A stretch of 64,000 nucleotides of DNA from Actinomadura sp. HBU206391 (GCF_014323665.1 NZ_JABVEB010000009.1:32723-96722), one strand, 5' to 3'. Shown: positions 17,482-28,235, counted from the first letter of the stretch. Numbers and translations: made by a program. The notes: generated by a model not told the origin, from the letters alone.

Positions 17482-18003
17482 ATGCGAATGAGGATCCGAC
17501 CGGGGAACACAGCCGTGCTCGGCGCCGTCATCGGCGCCGTGACGTTCGGGCTCGCCACGCCGGCGATGGCGACGGGCACGGTGGGGGTCACTCCGGGCCA
17601 GGCCCAGCGGGGGCAGAAGGTCACGGTCCACGTCGAGGAGTGCGCCGAGGACGGTTCGGTGGCCAAGTCGGATGCCTTCGCCGCCGACGTCATCCTCAAC
17701 ACCGAGGGCGAGCGGGTGGGGGTCGCCGGCCTGGCGACCATCGCGAGCCATGCGACGTTCGGCGTGCACCAGGTCCATGTGGAGTGCGCGGGCGTGAACT
17801 TCGTCGGGCGGGTGACCGTTACCGCCGGTAAGGGCGGGCCCGCGGGCAAGGGTCACCCCGTTCCCAAGGGCGGCGCCAAGACCGGCCTGGGCGGCGGTGG
17901 CGAGAACCTGCCGCTGGTGGGTGCCGGAAGCGCTCTGCTCCTGGGCGCCGGTGGCGTGGGCGCGCTGGCGATCCGGCGACGCCGCTCCGATGCCAGGTCC
18001 TAG
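17482..18003 (+). CDS. Secreted surface protein with LPLVG-type sorting tail
   Basis: This is 173 aa from ATG 17482, with AGGGGGG just upstream. The Sec signal ends in ATPAMA (about residue 30). The mature part is a small beta-rich domain with two cysteines, then a Gly/Lys-rich linker. The C-terminus is ENLPLVG (LPLVG 143-147), a hydrophobic stretch and RRRR, which is the layout of a sortase sorting signal. The next gene, a class F sortase, starts inside this one with a 14-base overlap, so the two are likely an enzyme-substrate pair. The function of the mature domain is unknown. Confidence 0.83.
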   Translation: MRMRIRPGNTAVLGAVIGAVTFGLATPAMATGTVGVTPGQAQRGQKVTVHVEECAEDGSVAKSDAFAADVILNTEGERVGVAGLATIASHATFGVHQVHVECAGVNFVGRVTVTAGKGGPAGKGHPVPKGGAKTGLGGGGENLPLVGAGSALLLGAGGVGALAIRRRRSDARS

Positions 18004-18616
18004 CGCACGCGGCCGTGCCCTCCTGGTCACGGCCGCCGTCTTGGGTCTGACCGGCGCTTTCACGCTCGGCCTCGGGCTGCGCGGCACGCCGGGACCGCCC
18101 CAGCCGCCCGCCTGGGCGGCAACCGCCCGACCGGTGGATCACACACCCGCCGTGCTCGGCCGGTCGGCCCCGGAGCAGATCTCGATCCCCTCGATCGGTC
18201 TGCGTGCCCGGCTGACCTCCCTCTACCTCGGGCCCGACGGGTCGCTGTCTGCGCCGCCGGCCGGCCGTCCCGGGCTCGCCGGGTGGTACGCCCAGGGCCC
18301 GGCCCCCGGTGAGCCGGGCCCGGCCGTCATCCTGGGCCATGTCGACACCCGCGATGGGCCTGCGATCTTCTACGACCTCGGCAGGCTCCGGCCCGGCGAC
18401 ACCGTCGAGGTGACCCGCCGAGACCGCGCGGTGGTGGTCTTCCGGATCGAGTCGATCGAACAGGTGCCCAAGGACCGGTTCCCGACGAACAAGGTCTACG
18501 ACCCGTTGGATTACGCCGGTCTGCGCCTGATCACCTGCGGGGGCCGGTTCGACAGGGCCGGCAAGAGCTACACCCACAACGTCATCGCGTACGCCCACCA
18601 GACCGCGATCCGCTGA
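17990..18616 (+). CDS. Class F sortase
   Basis: This is 208 aa with one N-terminal signal-anchor (about 9-31). The sortase domain has His117 (ILGHVDT), Cys183 (LRLITCGG) and a following arginine (Arg186 or Arg189), the expected catalytic set. It is an extracytoplasmic transpeptidase that should attach surface proteins to peptidoglycan or process them. The ATG at 17990 overlaps the upstream LPLVG protein gene, pointing to that protein as its dedicated substrate. Confidence 0.9.
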   Translation: MPGPSARGRALLVTAAVLGLTGAFTLGLGLRGTPGPPQPPAWAATARPVDHTPAVLGRSAPEQISIPSIGLRARLTSLYLGPDGSLSAPPAGRPGLAGWYAQGPAPGEPGPAVILGHVDTRDGPAIFYDLGRLRPGDTVEVTRRDRAVVVFRIESIEQVPKDRFPTNKVYDPLDYAGLRLITCGGRFDRAGKSYTHNVIAYAHQTAIR

Positions 18617-18683
18617 ACCCTCGCCGGGCGGGTGGCGGGAAAACCCGATGAGGAATGTCGCACCGGCTGCCTAAGGTGGCGCC

Positions 18684-19640
18684 ATGACGACCGCGAGCTC
18701 CCGGGCAGGCATCCCGTGCGAGGACACAGGCGGTGCGCCGGCCATCGCGCTGCGGGGCGTGGTCAAACGGTTCGGCGGGCTCACCGCCGTGGACGGCCTG
18801 GATCTGGAGGTTCCGACCGGCATCTGCCTCGGCCTGCTCGGCCCCAACGGCGCGGGCAAGTCCACCACGATGCGGCTGCTGACCGCGCAGGCGCTCGCCG
18901 ACGAGGGCACGATCGACGTGCTGGGTCATCCGATCCCGCGCGAGTCGAAGCGGGCCCGGGCGCAGATGGGCGTCGTGCCGCAACAGGACAACATGGACGA
19001 GGAGCTCACCGCCCGCGAGAACCTCGAGGTGTTCGCGCATCTCTACCGGGTGCCGCGGGCCGGCCGCCGCGCGGCGGTCGACGACGCGCTGGCGCTCGCT
19101 CATCTCACCGGGCGCCAGCACACCCGGGTGGACGACCTGTCCGGCGGGATGCGACGGCGGTTGCTCATCGCACGGGGGCTGGTGCACCGTCCCCGGCTCG
19201 TGCTGCTCGACGAGCCGACGGTGGGCCTTGATCCACAGATTCGCGCGGAGTTGTGGGGCCTCATCGACGCGCTGCGGGCGGCCGGCACGACGGTGCTGAT
19301 GTCGACGCACTACATCGAGGAGGCCGAGCGGCTCGCCGACGAGTGCGCCCTCATGTCGCAGGGCAGGATCGCCGCCCGCGGCACACCGGCCAAGCTCATC
19401 GAGGAGTACGCCGGCACCTGGGCGGTCGAGCACTACGGGCCGCCGGCACGGCTCGCCGAGGTCGAGGAGCTGGTACGGGCGGCCGGTCTGCCGGCCCGCC
19501 CCACCGGCACGTCGGTGTCGGTGCTGCGGGCCGAGTCGATGACCGAGTCGCTGGCGGACGCGCTCGGCCCGGGTGGCGTACGACGCCCGGCCAACCTCGA
19601 GGACGTCTTCGTCGTCCTCACCGGGGAGCAAGTGGAATGA
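18684..19640 (+). CDS. ABC-2 type exporter ATP-binding protein
   Basis: This is 318 aa. Walker A is GPNGAGKST, the signature is LSGGMRRRL, Walker B is LVLLDEPTVGLD and the switch His is in STHYIEEAERL. The order and the C-terminal extension (residues ~230-318) resemble NodI/DrrA-type drug or lipid exporters. It overlaps the permease gene by ATGA, so the two form one transporter. The substrate is unknown. Confidence 0.92.
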   Translation: MTTASSRAGIPCEDTGGAPAIALRGVVKRFGGLTAVDGLDLEVPTGICLGLLGPNGAGKSTTMRLLTAQALADEGTIDVLGHPIPRESKRARAQMGVVPQQDNMDEELTARENLEVFAHLYRVPRAGRRAAVDDALALAHLTGRQHTRVDDLSGGMRRRLLIARGLVHRPRLVLLDEPTVGLDPQIRAELWGLIDALRAAGTTVLMSTHYIEEAERLADECALMSQGRIAARGTPAKLIEEYAGTWAVEHYGPPARLAEVEELVRAAGLPARPTGTSVSVLRAESMTESLADALGPGGVRRPANLEDVFVVLTGEQVE

Positions 19641-20449
19641 GCCTCGTCGAACCGGTCGAAACCACGTCCGCGACGCCTCCGCGTCACCGGATCGAGCTCG
19701 CGGCGCTGCAGGGCACGTGGCGGCACGAGATCGCGCTGTTCCGTCGCTACTGGCGGTCGCAGTCGTTCGCCTCGATGTTCGAGCCGACCTTCATGATGCT
19801 GGCGTTCGGCTACGGCTTCGGCTCGCTCATGGCGATGGTCGGCGACTACCGCTACCTCGACTTCGTCGGCACCGGCATGGTGGGCACGGCCGCCCTGTTC
19901 ACCTCGGTGTTCCCCGGGATGTTCAACGGCTATATCCGCCGGGTCTTCCAGCACACCTACGACGCGATGCTCGCCACCCCGCTGGACGTGCACGAGCTCG
20001 TCACCGGCGAGGTCACCTGGATCGCGGCGAAGTCGTCGGTCTACGGGTGCGCGCCCCTGTTCGTGGCCATGGCGTTCGGCCTCGATCCGAGCCCCGGGAT
20101 GCTGCTCGTGCCGCTGATCGTGTTCGTCACGGCCCTCGGCTTCGGGCTGCTCGGCATGTGGACCTCGACGATCGTGCCGTCGATCAACTCCTTCGACTAC
20201 GTGATCACCGGGGTGGTGACTCCGCTGTTCCTCGTGGCGGGGACGTTCTTTCCGATCAGCGCTCTGCCGGGCTGGGTGCACGTCGCCGCTCAGTTCAACC
20301 CCCTGCTGCACTGCGTCGAACTCGTTCGCCATGCCGTGTTCGGCGTCCGGCCGCTCGCCGATGCCGGCCATTTCGGCGTGCTGCTGCTGTTCGCCGCGCT
20401 GATGTGGGTGCTGGCGGTCCGGGGGATGCGCCGTCGCCTGATCGGATAG
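19637..20449 (+). CDS. ABC-2 type exporter permease
   Basis: This is 270 aa with about six transmembrane segments. It begins with a cytoplasmic tail (MSLVEPVETTSATPPRHRIEL) and ends RGMRRRLIG. The NodJ/ABC-2 pattern is seen in FVGTGMVGTAALFTS, FQHTYDAMLATPL and PLFLVAGTFFPISALPGW. It pairs with the ATPase immediately upstream through a 4-base overlap. The substrate is unknown. Confidence 0.92.
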   Translation: MSLVEPVETTSATPPRHRIELAALQGTWRHEIALFRRYWRSQSFASMFEPTFMMLAFGYGFGSLMAMVGDYRYLDFVGTGMVGTAALFTSVFPGMFNGYIRRVFQHTYDAMLATPLDVHELVTGEVTWIAAKSSVYGCAPLFVAMAFGLDPSPGMLLVPLIVFVTALGFGLLGMWTSTIVPSINSFDYVITGVVTPLFLVAGTFFPISALPGWVHVAAQFNPLLHCVELVRHAVFGVRPLADAGHFGVLLLFAALMWVLAVRGMRRRLIG

Positions 20450-20533
20450 CCGGGGCCCGCCCTTCACTATTGACCTGGGGTGACGTCCGTCCCTAGCCTG
20501 ACGCGAAACTTCTTCATGTTGATGGAGATCGCC

Positions 20534-21751
20534 ATGGCGACGGGCATCACCCGGCGGGACCGTCAGGCGCGCGCCTCCGCCTATGCGAGCTTCGCGGTGC
20601 AGGGGCTTTGCTTCTCAGCGATGGTGACGCGCGTGCCGCGCATCCAGGACGCGCACGGCCTCAGCGACGGCAGGCTGGCCGTCGTCCTGCTCCTGGTGCC
20701 GGTGATCGCGGGGCTGGGCAGTGTCCTGTCCGGTGTGGTGTTCCCGCGCTGGGGCAGCGCGACGGTGCTGCGCGTCTGTCAGCCTGCGGTGTGCGCGACG
20801 ATCGCACTCGTCGGGCTGGTGGACGGCGACGCCGCGCTGTACGCGGCCGTCGCGCTCTTCGGCCTGTTCGTCGGTGCGGTCGACGCGTCGATGAACGCCC
20901 AGGCGGTGGCGGTCGAGCGCCGGTACGGGCTCAGCCTGATCACCGGCTTCTACGCCGTCTGGAGCGCGGCCGGGATCGCCGGCGGGCTGTGGTCCGCGCT
21001 GGCGAACAAGCTGGATCTGTCGCTGTTCGCCGGCTTCGCTGTGCCGGCGCTGGTGGGCATCGCCGTTTCGCTGCTCACCGGCTCGCGGCTGCTGCACAGG
21101 TCCGAAGAGGGCCCGGCGCCCAGTTCGCGGGAGCTCAAGGCCGCCGCCGAGCAGGTGCCATGGCGGCCGGTGCTGATCGTGGGCACCGCGATGGCGTGCA
21201 TGTACGTCGCCGACGCGGCCACCTCGGGCTACAGCACCAAGTACCTCGAGGACGAGCTCGGCGGTTCGTCCAGCATCGCACCGCTCGCCTACGTCGCCTA
21301 CCAGATCGCCATGGTGGCCGCCCGTGCCGTAGCAGACCTGGGCGTCCGCCGCCTCGGCGCCGCCAGCGTCGTACGGGCCGGCGGGCTCACCGGGCTGATC
21401 GGCATGATCGGAGTCGTCGCCGCCCCCAACGCACCGGTCGCCATCGCCGCGTTCGCGGTGATGGGCCTCGGCCTGTGCGTCGTACCGCCCGTCGCGTTCT
21501 CGGCCGCGGGCCGGGTGGACCCCACCGGCCTGGGTGTCGCCGTCGCCCGGGTCAACGTCTTCAACTATGTCGGTTTCGTCCTGGGCGCGGCGATCGTCGG
21601 GGCCATCGCGCCGACGAACCCCGATAACGGGCTGCGCCTGGCCTTCGTCGTACCGACCGTGCTCACCCTCGTGATCGTCGTGACCGCCCGCGGCTTCCAG
21701 CCCGAACCGGCCCGGACGGCGTCATCCGATGATCACACGGTCGCCCCGTAG
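20534..21751 (+). CDS. MFS transporter
   Basis: This is 405 aa with about twelve transmembrane helices. ATG 20534 is chosen because GGAG lies seven bases upstream; in-frame starts at 20480 and 20522 are weaker. Motifs such as GAVDASMNAQAVAVERRYG and TGFYAVWSAAGIAGG resemble the FucP/YbjJ-like MFS group. It stands alone, and its 3' end meets a bidirectional terminator. The substrate cannot be told from sequence. Confidence 0.88.
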   Translation: MATGITRRDRQARASAYASFAVQGLCFSAMVTRVPRIQDAHGLSDGRLAVVLLLVPVIAGLGSVLSGVVFPRWGSATVLRVCQPAVCATIALVGLVDGDAALYAAVALFGLFVGAVDASMNAQAVAVERRYGLSLITGFYAVWSAAGIAGGLWSALANKLDLSLFAGFAVPALVGIAVSLLTGSRLLHRSEEGPAPSSRELKAAAEQVPWRPVLIVGTAMACMYVADAATSGYSTKYLEDELGGSSSIAPLAYVAYQIAMVAARAVADLGVRRLGAASVVRAGGLTGLIGMIGVVAAPNAPVAIAAFAVMGLGLCVVPPVAFSAAGRVDPTGLGVAVARVNVFNYVGFVLGAAIVGAIAPTNPDNGLRLAFVVPTVLTLVIVVTARGFQPEPARTASSDDHTVAP

Positions 21752-21809
21752 TCGCTGACGCGTGCTGGGCCCGCCGGCCCGGCCCCGATACGCATCTTGG
21801 GTACGCGCA

Positions 21810-21847
21810 TCTTCGTGGATCACGCCGGCCGACATGATCCACGAAGA
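21810..21847. terminator. Bidirectional terminator hairpin
   Basis: A perfect 13-bp stem, tcttcgtggatca (21810-21822) with tgatccacgaaga (21835-21847), has a 12-base loop. It lies between the convergent MFS gene (ends 21751) and the small gene at 21882-22109, so it can serve both strands. No T-run is needed in actinomycete terminators of this kind. Confidence 0.8.
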
Positions 21848-21881
21848 CGTACGAGTCGGACTGGAGATGGGCCCCGACCGC

Positions 21882-22109
21882 TCAGGGATGGAATCCTTCG
21901 ACACTTTGCGGCTCGGCGGACGGCACCGCCTCGCCCCGTTCCTCGGCCAGCGCGTAACGCAGCACCGTCTCAGCGGCGTCCGCGGCCGTGCGAGCCATGA
22001 GCGCGTGCGTGTGCGCCCGGTCTATGTCACCCAGCTCGACGCAGTCGAACGCCACCTGAGCGTCGTGGACGGCCAGTTGAAGCTGTCGGTTCGCCTCTTG
22101 CACGTTCAT
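21882..22109 (-). CDS. Small hypothetical protein, helical
   Basis: This is a 75-aa protein of amphipathic helices (NRQLQLAVHDAQVAFDCVELGDIDRAHTHALMARTAADAAETVLRYAL abridged in kind), without a signal or membrane segment. GAGGAGG lies about eight bases before ATG 22109, a strong ribosome site that supports it as a real gene. I do not recognise a family. It is downstream of the MocR gene on the same strand, with a 30-base gap, so it may be co-transcribed. Confidence 0.65.
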   Translation of the reverse strand: MNVQEANRQLQLAVHDAQVAFDCVELGDIDRAHTHALMARTAADAAETVLRYALAEERGEAVPSAEPQSVEGFHP

Positions 22110-22139
22110 CTGACATGCCTCCTCATCTGACCGCGTGTC

Positions 22140-23546
22140 CTACCCGTCACTCCCAGGAGTAACCGCGCTTCCCACCAGTGCCATCGCCCGGGCCAGCCGA
22201 GCCGGCGAGAGCGCGGCGTAGCCGAGCACGAGCGCGGCACTCGGCGCCGGACCCCACCACAGCGGACCCGCGCCGTCGACGGCCACGCCCATCCGTCCGG
22301 CCGCCTCGACGACGCTCTGCTCCCGCATTCCCACGGGCAGTTCGACGTACACATGCAGTCCGGCCGAGACCCCATGCACTCGGCAGCCCGGCAGATGCGC
22401 GCGCACGGCCTCCACGAGCGCGTCCCGGCGCAGCCGGTACTGCCTGCGCATCACCCGCAGATGCCGGTCATAGCTTCCAGAGGCGATCAGCTCCGCGAGC
22501 GCGTGCTGCTCTATCACGGGGCCGCCGAGGTCGGTGCCGGCTCGATACGCGCGCACCCGCTCCGCCAGCGGCCGCGGCGCGACGACCCAGCCGAGCCGCA
22601 GTGCCGGCGCCAGCGACTTGCTCACCGAGCCGGTCAGCACGACTCGGTCGGGAGCGATGCCCTGCAGGCACCCCACGGGCTCACGGTCATAGCGGAACTC
22701 GGCGTCGTAGTCGTCCTCGATCACGATCCCGTCGACCGCACGGGCCCACGACACCAGCTCGGCCCGCCGCCGGGCCGACAGCACCACCCCGGTGGGGTAC
22801 TGATGGGCAGGAGTGACCAGCACCGCCCGTGCCCCGGTCCTGTCCAGCGCCGTCACGTCGACGCCCTGTCCGTCCACGGGGACCCGGACGAGCTCCACCC
22901 CGGCCTCTTCCAGCAGCGGCACCTGGTGGACGCTGGCCGGATCCTCCACCGCCAGCCGGCGATGCCCGTCCTCGGCCAGCAGGCGTACGACGATCGCCAG
23001 CCCATGGGCCACACCCTGGGTGACGACGACCCGCTCGGGCGTGACGTGCGCGGCGCGTACGCGGCCGAGCTGGCCGGCGAGCTCGGCTCGCAGCACCGGG
23101 GCGCCGGCCGGGTCCGGATAGCCGAGCTCGTCATACTGCAGCGCTCGCAACGCGGCGCGGATCGAACTCGACCAGCGCTCCCGGGGAAACGCCGCCAGAT
23201 CGGGCACCCCGGGCCGCAGATCGTAGGAGACCGGCGGCGCGTCACGGGCCGGCCTCCGGTCCCGGCCGGGGCGCGACTCCGGCAGCGGGTTCTGCGTGGC
23301 GGCCATGGGCCCGACCCGGGTGCCGTCACCGCGTCGCGCGACGAGGAAGCCCTCGGCGAGGAGCTGCTCGTAGGCCGCCACCACGACACCGCGCGACACG
23401 CCCAGATCCCTGGCCAGGTCGCGGCTCGACGGCAGCCGGGAGCCGGCCGCGAGCCGGCCGCCCCGGATGGCCGCACGCAGGCCGGCGGCGACCTGGCCGG
23501 ACATCCGCCCGGCGGCGCGATCGAAGTGGAGATGAAGGTCGGTCAT
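22140..23546 (-). CDS. MocR/PdxR-type GntR regulator with aminotransferase domain
   Basis: This is 468 aa. The N-terminal winged helix (residues ~10-75: LPSSRDLARDLGVSRGVVVAAYEQLLAEGFLVARRGDGT) is GntR-type. A fold-type I aminotransferase domain follows, with the PLP lysine in SVSKSLAP and the Asp/Tyr motif DDYDAEF. Such proteins sense PLP or an amino-acid adduct and activate or repress nearby genes. ATG 23546 is chosen at the domain start; a longer frame to 23738 would overlap the divergent gene. It likely controls the EamA-type exporter gene it diverges from. Confidence 0.92.
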   Translation of the reverse strand: MTDLHLHFDRAAGRMSGQVAAGLRAAIRGGRLAAGSRLPSSRDLARDLGVSRGVVVAAYEQLLAEGFLVARRGDGTRVGPMAATQNPLPESRPGRDRRPARDAPPVSYDLRPGVPDLAAFPRERWSSSIRAALRALQYDELGYPDPAGAPVLRAELAGQLGRVRAAHVTPERVVVTQGVAHGLAIVVRLLAEDGHRRLAVEDPASVHQVPLLEEAGVELVRVPVDGQGVDVTALDRTGARAVLVTPAHQYPTGVVLSARRRAELVSWARAVDGIVIEDDYDAEFRYDREPVGCLQGIAPDRVVLTGSVSKSLAPALRLGWVVAPRPLAERVRAYRAGTDLGGPVIEQHALAELIASGSYDRHLRVMRRQYRLRRDALVEAVRAHLPGCRVHGVSAGLHVYVELPVGMREQSVVEAAGRMGVAVDGAGPLWWGPAPSAALVLGYAALSPARLARAMALVGSAVTPGSDG

Positions 23547-23580
23547 GTGATCGCCGAAATGAGAGAGGGGATGATGAGGC

Positions 23581-23628
23581 TTGGTCCTGATTCCGGCCTG
23601 CTGATTGGCTCTGTCTCCGGGACCAATC
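23581..23628. promoter_or_regulatory. Inverted repeats in the MocR/EamA divergent promoter
   Basis: The 103-base gap holds TTGGTCC (23581-23587) and its inverse GGACCAA (23620-23626), plus GATTGG (23603-23608) and CCAATC (23623-23628). Paired, spaced half-sites between a MocR gene and its divergent target are the usual operator arrangement for these regulators. The assignment is by position and symmetry only. Confidence 0.5.
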
Positions 23629-23649
23629 GGAGCCCTAGCGTTCCACGCC

Positions 23650-24582
23650 ATGAACAGTTCCGCCAACGCCCGGGGCATGTTGGGCGCCGCGAGCGCCATG
23701 TTCCTCGTCGGCACGCTCACCGGCGTGTCGGCGACCATCCAGGATTATCCGGTCTTCGGCGGGCAGGCCCTTCGCTACGCGCTCGCCGCGCTCGTCCTGC
23801 TCGCCGCCGCCCGCCTGCACGACCGCCGCGCGCCGAGGGGGCGAACGGCTGCGAGATCACGCCGGGCAGGCCGGACGCCGGTCCGCGATGTGCTGTTGCT
23901 GGTGGCCCTGGCCGCGACCGGGCTCGCGGGGTTCAACGTCTTCGTCGTCATGGCCACCAGGCACACGAGCCCTTCGACCGTCGGCACCGTGATCGCGACG
24001 GTCCCCGTGGTGCTCGCTCTACTGGGGCCGCTGCTGGAGCGCAGGCGGCCTGCTCCGCTCACGGTGGCCGCCGCGCTCGTCGTCACGGCCGGGGCGGCGC
24101 TGGCCAACGGACTCGGCGGCGGCAGCCTGACCGGGCTGCTGCTGTCCATGGGGGCGCTGGCCGGGGAGATCGGGTTCTCGCTGCTGGCCGTGCCGCTCCT
24201 GCCGCGACTCGGCCCGATCAGGGTGTCGGCGTACGCCGCGGCGCTCGCCGTGCCGATGCTGATCATCGCCGGATTGATCGCCGACGGCCGCGGCTTCGTA
24301 CGCCTCCCCACGGCCGGCGAGGCCGCGGCGCTGCTCTACCTCTCGGCGATCGTCACCACCGTCGCGTTCTTCCTGTGGTACGACGCCCTCGGCCGGCTCG
24401 GCGCGGACCGGGCCGGGCTGTTCGCCGGGGTCATCCCGGTCAGTGCGGCGATCATCACGGTGGTGCTCGGGCTCGGCCGGCCGGGCCCCGCCGAGCTCGC
24501 CGGGGTGGGGCTCGTCGCGCTCGGCGTGGTCACAGGTCTGGCGCCGCGACGCCGGATTCGTGTCGCTCTCGCGGCCCCGTGA
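23650..24582 (+). CDS. EamA/DMT superfamily exporter
   Basis: This is 310 aa with ten predicted transmembrane helices in two EamA repeats. Typical motifs are GGQALRYALAALVLL, TRHTSPSTVGTVIATVPVVLALLG and LSAIVTTVAFFLWYDALGRLGADRAGLFAGVIPV. These carriers often export amino acids or metabolites. It is divergent from the MocR regulator with a short symmetric promoter region. ATG 23650 begins at the first domain residues. Confidence 0.9.
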   Translation: MNSSANARGMLGAASAMFLVGTLTGVSATIQDYPVFGGQALRYALAALVLLAAARLHDRRAPRGRTAARSRRAGRTPVRDVLLLVALAATGLAGFNVFVVMATRHTSPSTVGTVIATVPVVLALLGPLLERRRPAPLTVAAALVVTAGAALANGLGGGSLTGLLLSMGALAGEIGFSLLAVPLLPRLGPIRVSAYAAALAVPMLIIAGLIADGRGFVRLPTAGEAAALLYLSAIVTTVAFFLWYDALGRLGADRAGLFAGVIPVSAAIITVVLGLGRPGPAELAGVGLVALGVVTGLAPRRRIRVALAAP

Positions 24583-24612
24583 CCCCCTCGCGCAGTGCGT
24601 GCGCCGGTTCAC

Positions 24613-24786
24613 TCAGTGCGTGTGCCGACGGCGTTCCTCCTCGCGGAGGTTGTGCAGCACCAAAGCGATCAAGGTGACGAGGAGCGCGATCACGACGGCC
24701 AACCCGACGAACATCAGTGCCGCATAGCCCAGTCCGTGATTCGGATCGGGCGGGGCGGAGAGATCCAACAGCTGCCATGCCAACAT
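24613..24786 (-). CDS. 57-aa single-pass membrane protein
   Basis: This short gene reads MLAWQLLDLSAPPDPNHG, then a hydrophobic helix of about 24 residues (YAALMFVGLAVVIALLVTLI and on), then a charged tail NLREEERRRHTH. GGGGATCGTC precedes ATG 24786. Orientation is N-out/C-in by the positive tail. It lies antisense-adjacent to the EamA gene end and divergent from the class I fumarase gene. The function is unknown; the clean topology and reading frame support it as real. Confidence 0.62.
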   Translation of the reverse strand: MLAWQLLDLSAPPDPNHGLGYAALMFVGLAVVIALLVTLIALVLHNLREEERRRHTH

Positions 24787-24934
24787 GACGATCCCCGATC
24801 GGAGCGCTTACCGGCTCCCTTCCACTCAATACCTGCCCCGTCCCGTCTCGCAAGAACCCCCGGCCGGAGATGAGGTGATCAGCGGCACGCCGTACGCTGA
24901 GCCCACCCCCGCGGATTGAGGAGAGGCCTGCGCG

Positions 24935-26602
<1,668 letters not shown>

Positions 26603-26668
26603 ACATCGGAACGCACTGACCATCGGCAGGCGCTCACCGAACGGTGGTCCGTCGCGGGCTCGCCACCC

Positions 26669-28102
26669 TCATCCGCCGGTCGGGCTCGCCGGCGGCCCCG
26701 CCGACTCCGGAGGGGAGTCACCGACCTCGGGGGTCGGCGTGGCCTTCATCGGCTCGTCGATCAGCGTCGGCTCCGGTGTGGGCCCGCGGTCGCCGCGTTC
26801 GCTCGACTCGGGCGCGGGCCTCGCCACGAGGTGCGACGGCGGAACCGAGCGTCGCGCCACCGGGCCGGACGGCACGCGGGCCGCCGGGCCCGGCCGCGGC
26901 CGGATCCGCACGAGGCGGTGCGGCCTCCGCTCGGCGCCCAGAGTGGGAACGGGTGCCCCGGTCCCCGGGCGCTGTCGCACTCCGCCACCGGATTCGGAGC
27001 CGGTGCCCGTGCCGGATTCCGTGCCGGGTCCGGCGACGGCGATCGTGGCGGCCGCCACGATCGCTCCGACGGCGGCCACTGCCGCGCCCACCCGCGCGTG
27101 GGCGGCAGGAGCCATCAGACGGCTCCGGCGCACCGCCGCCTGGGCGGCGGTGGCGGTGGATCTGGCGCCTCCCCTGGCATCCCGCCCGGTACCTGCCCGA
27201 GCCCGGACGCCCGGGCCGATCCGGATCTCGGCGCGGGCCCGGGCCGGGCGGGTCCGCACGTCGACGCCGGCCGCGTCCAGTACATCCACGATCTCCGCGG
27301 CCACCGGCCGCATGGCCGGGTCCCTGGCCAGGGCACCGGCGACCAGGCCCCGCAGCCGCCCGGTGAGGCCCCCGAGATCGGGGGTGCCGTTGACGATCCG
27401 CTCGCCCAGCTCGGTACCACCGCCGGTGCCGTACGGATGACGGCCCGAGGCCGCTAAGGCCACCAGACAGCCCCAGCCGAACACGTCCGAGGCGGCCACC
27501 GCGGAGCGGCCGAGTAGCCGTTCGGGCGCGATCCACCCGGGGCTTCCCATGATGATTCCCGCTTGCGTGTCCCCGCGGACCACATCGGCTTCACGCGCGA
27601 TACCGAAATCGATCACGCGAGGCCCGTCACGGGCGAGGAGCACATTTTCCGGCTTCAGGTCACGGTGCACGAGCCCCGCTTCGTGAATGGCGACCAGCGC
27701 GGCGGCGATTCCGGTGGCGACCGCGTGCAGCCGGGGCCCGGTCAGCGGCCCGTCCTCCTCGACCACCCGGGACAGTGGCGGACCCTCGATGAACTCGGTG
27801 ACGATGTACGGCGCGGTGCCGTGGGAGGCGTCCTCGATGACGCGCGCCGTTCCCGCCGTCACCCGGCGCGCGAACCGCGCCTCGGCCACGAACCGCCTGC
27901 GCAGGTCGTCCACGTCGGCGTAGAGCGGATGCAGGGTCTTGATCGCGACCGGCTCCGAGTCGCGCGAGGAGCCCAGATAGACCACGCCCATGCCGCCGAC
28001 GCCGATCCGAGCGAGCAGCCGGTACCGCCCGATCACGGACGGATCCTCCAGCGTGAGCGGCTGCACGCCCTCGGGCAGCCGGACCGGTGCGTCTCCGCCC
28101 AT
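26669..28102 (-). CDS. Serine/threonine protein kinase, membrane-anchored
   Basis: This is 477 aa. The kinase domain (about 22-280) has GVGGMGVVY (35-43), VAIK (Lys55), HRDLKPEN (146-153), DFG (165-167) and a typical APE (192-194), so it should be active. One transmembrane helix follows (about 338-357), then a long Pro/Arg/Ser-rich extracytoplasmic tail without sensor repeats. ATG 28102 has AGGAG eight bases upstream; the frame extends to 28210 but would overlap the divergent gene. It is divergent from a kinase-like gene with altered catalytic residues. Confidence 0.92.
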   Translation of the reverse strand: MGGDAPVRLPEGVQPLTLEDPSVIGRYRLLARIGVGGMGVVYLGSSRDSEPVAIKTLHPLYADVDDLRRRFVAEARFARRVTAGTARVIEDASHGTAPYIVTEFIEGPPLSRVVEEDGPLTGPRLHAVATGIAAALVAIHEAGLVHRDLKPENVLLARDGPRVIDFGIAREADVVRGDTQAGIIMGSPGWIAPERLLGRSAVAASDVFGWGCLVALAASGRHPYGTGGGTELGERIVNGTPDLGGLTGRLRGLVAGALARDPAMRPVAAEIVDVLDAAGVDVRTRPARARAEIRIGPGVRARAGTGRDARGGARSTATAAQAAVRRSRLMAPAAHARVGAAVAAVGAIVAAATIAVAGPGTESGTGTGSESGGGVRQRPGTGAPVPTLGAERRPHRLVRIRPRPGPAARVPSGPVARRSVPPSHLVARPAPESSERGDRGPTPEPTLIDEPMKATPTPEVGDSPPESAGPPASPTGG

Positions 28103-28235
28103 CACAGCTCTCCTGGTAACAGACGGCCCCGATTTCCCTGCCGCACGACGTTTCCCAATTTCCCCGAATTTACACGCATGCATAGCTTTGTGAGGGAATT
28201 TGCGCCGCATCCGGTCTGCGGCACGTCAATCCGGT

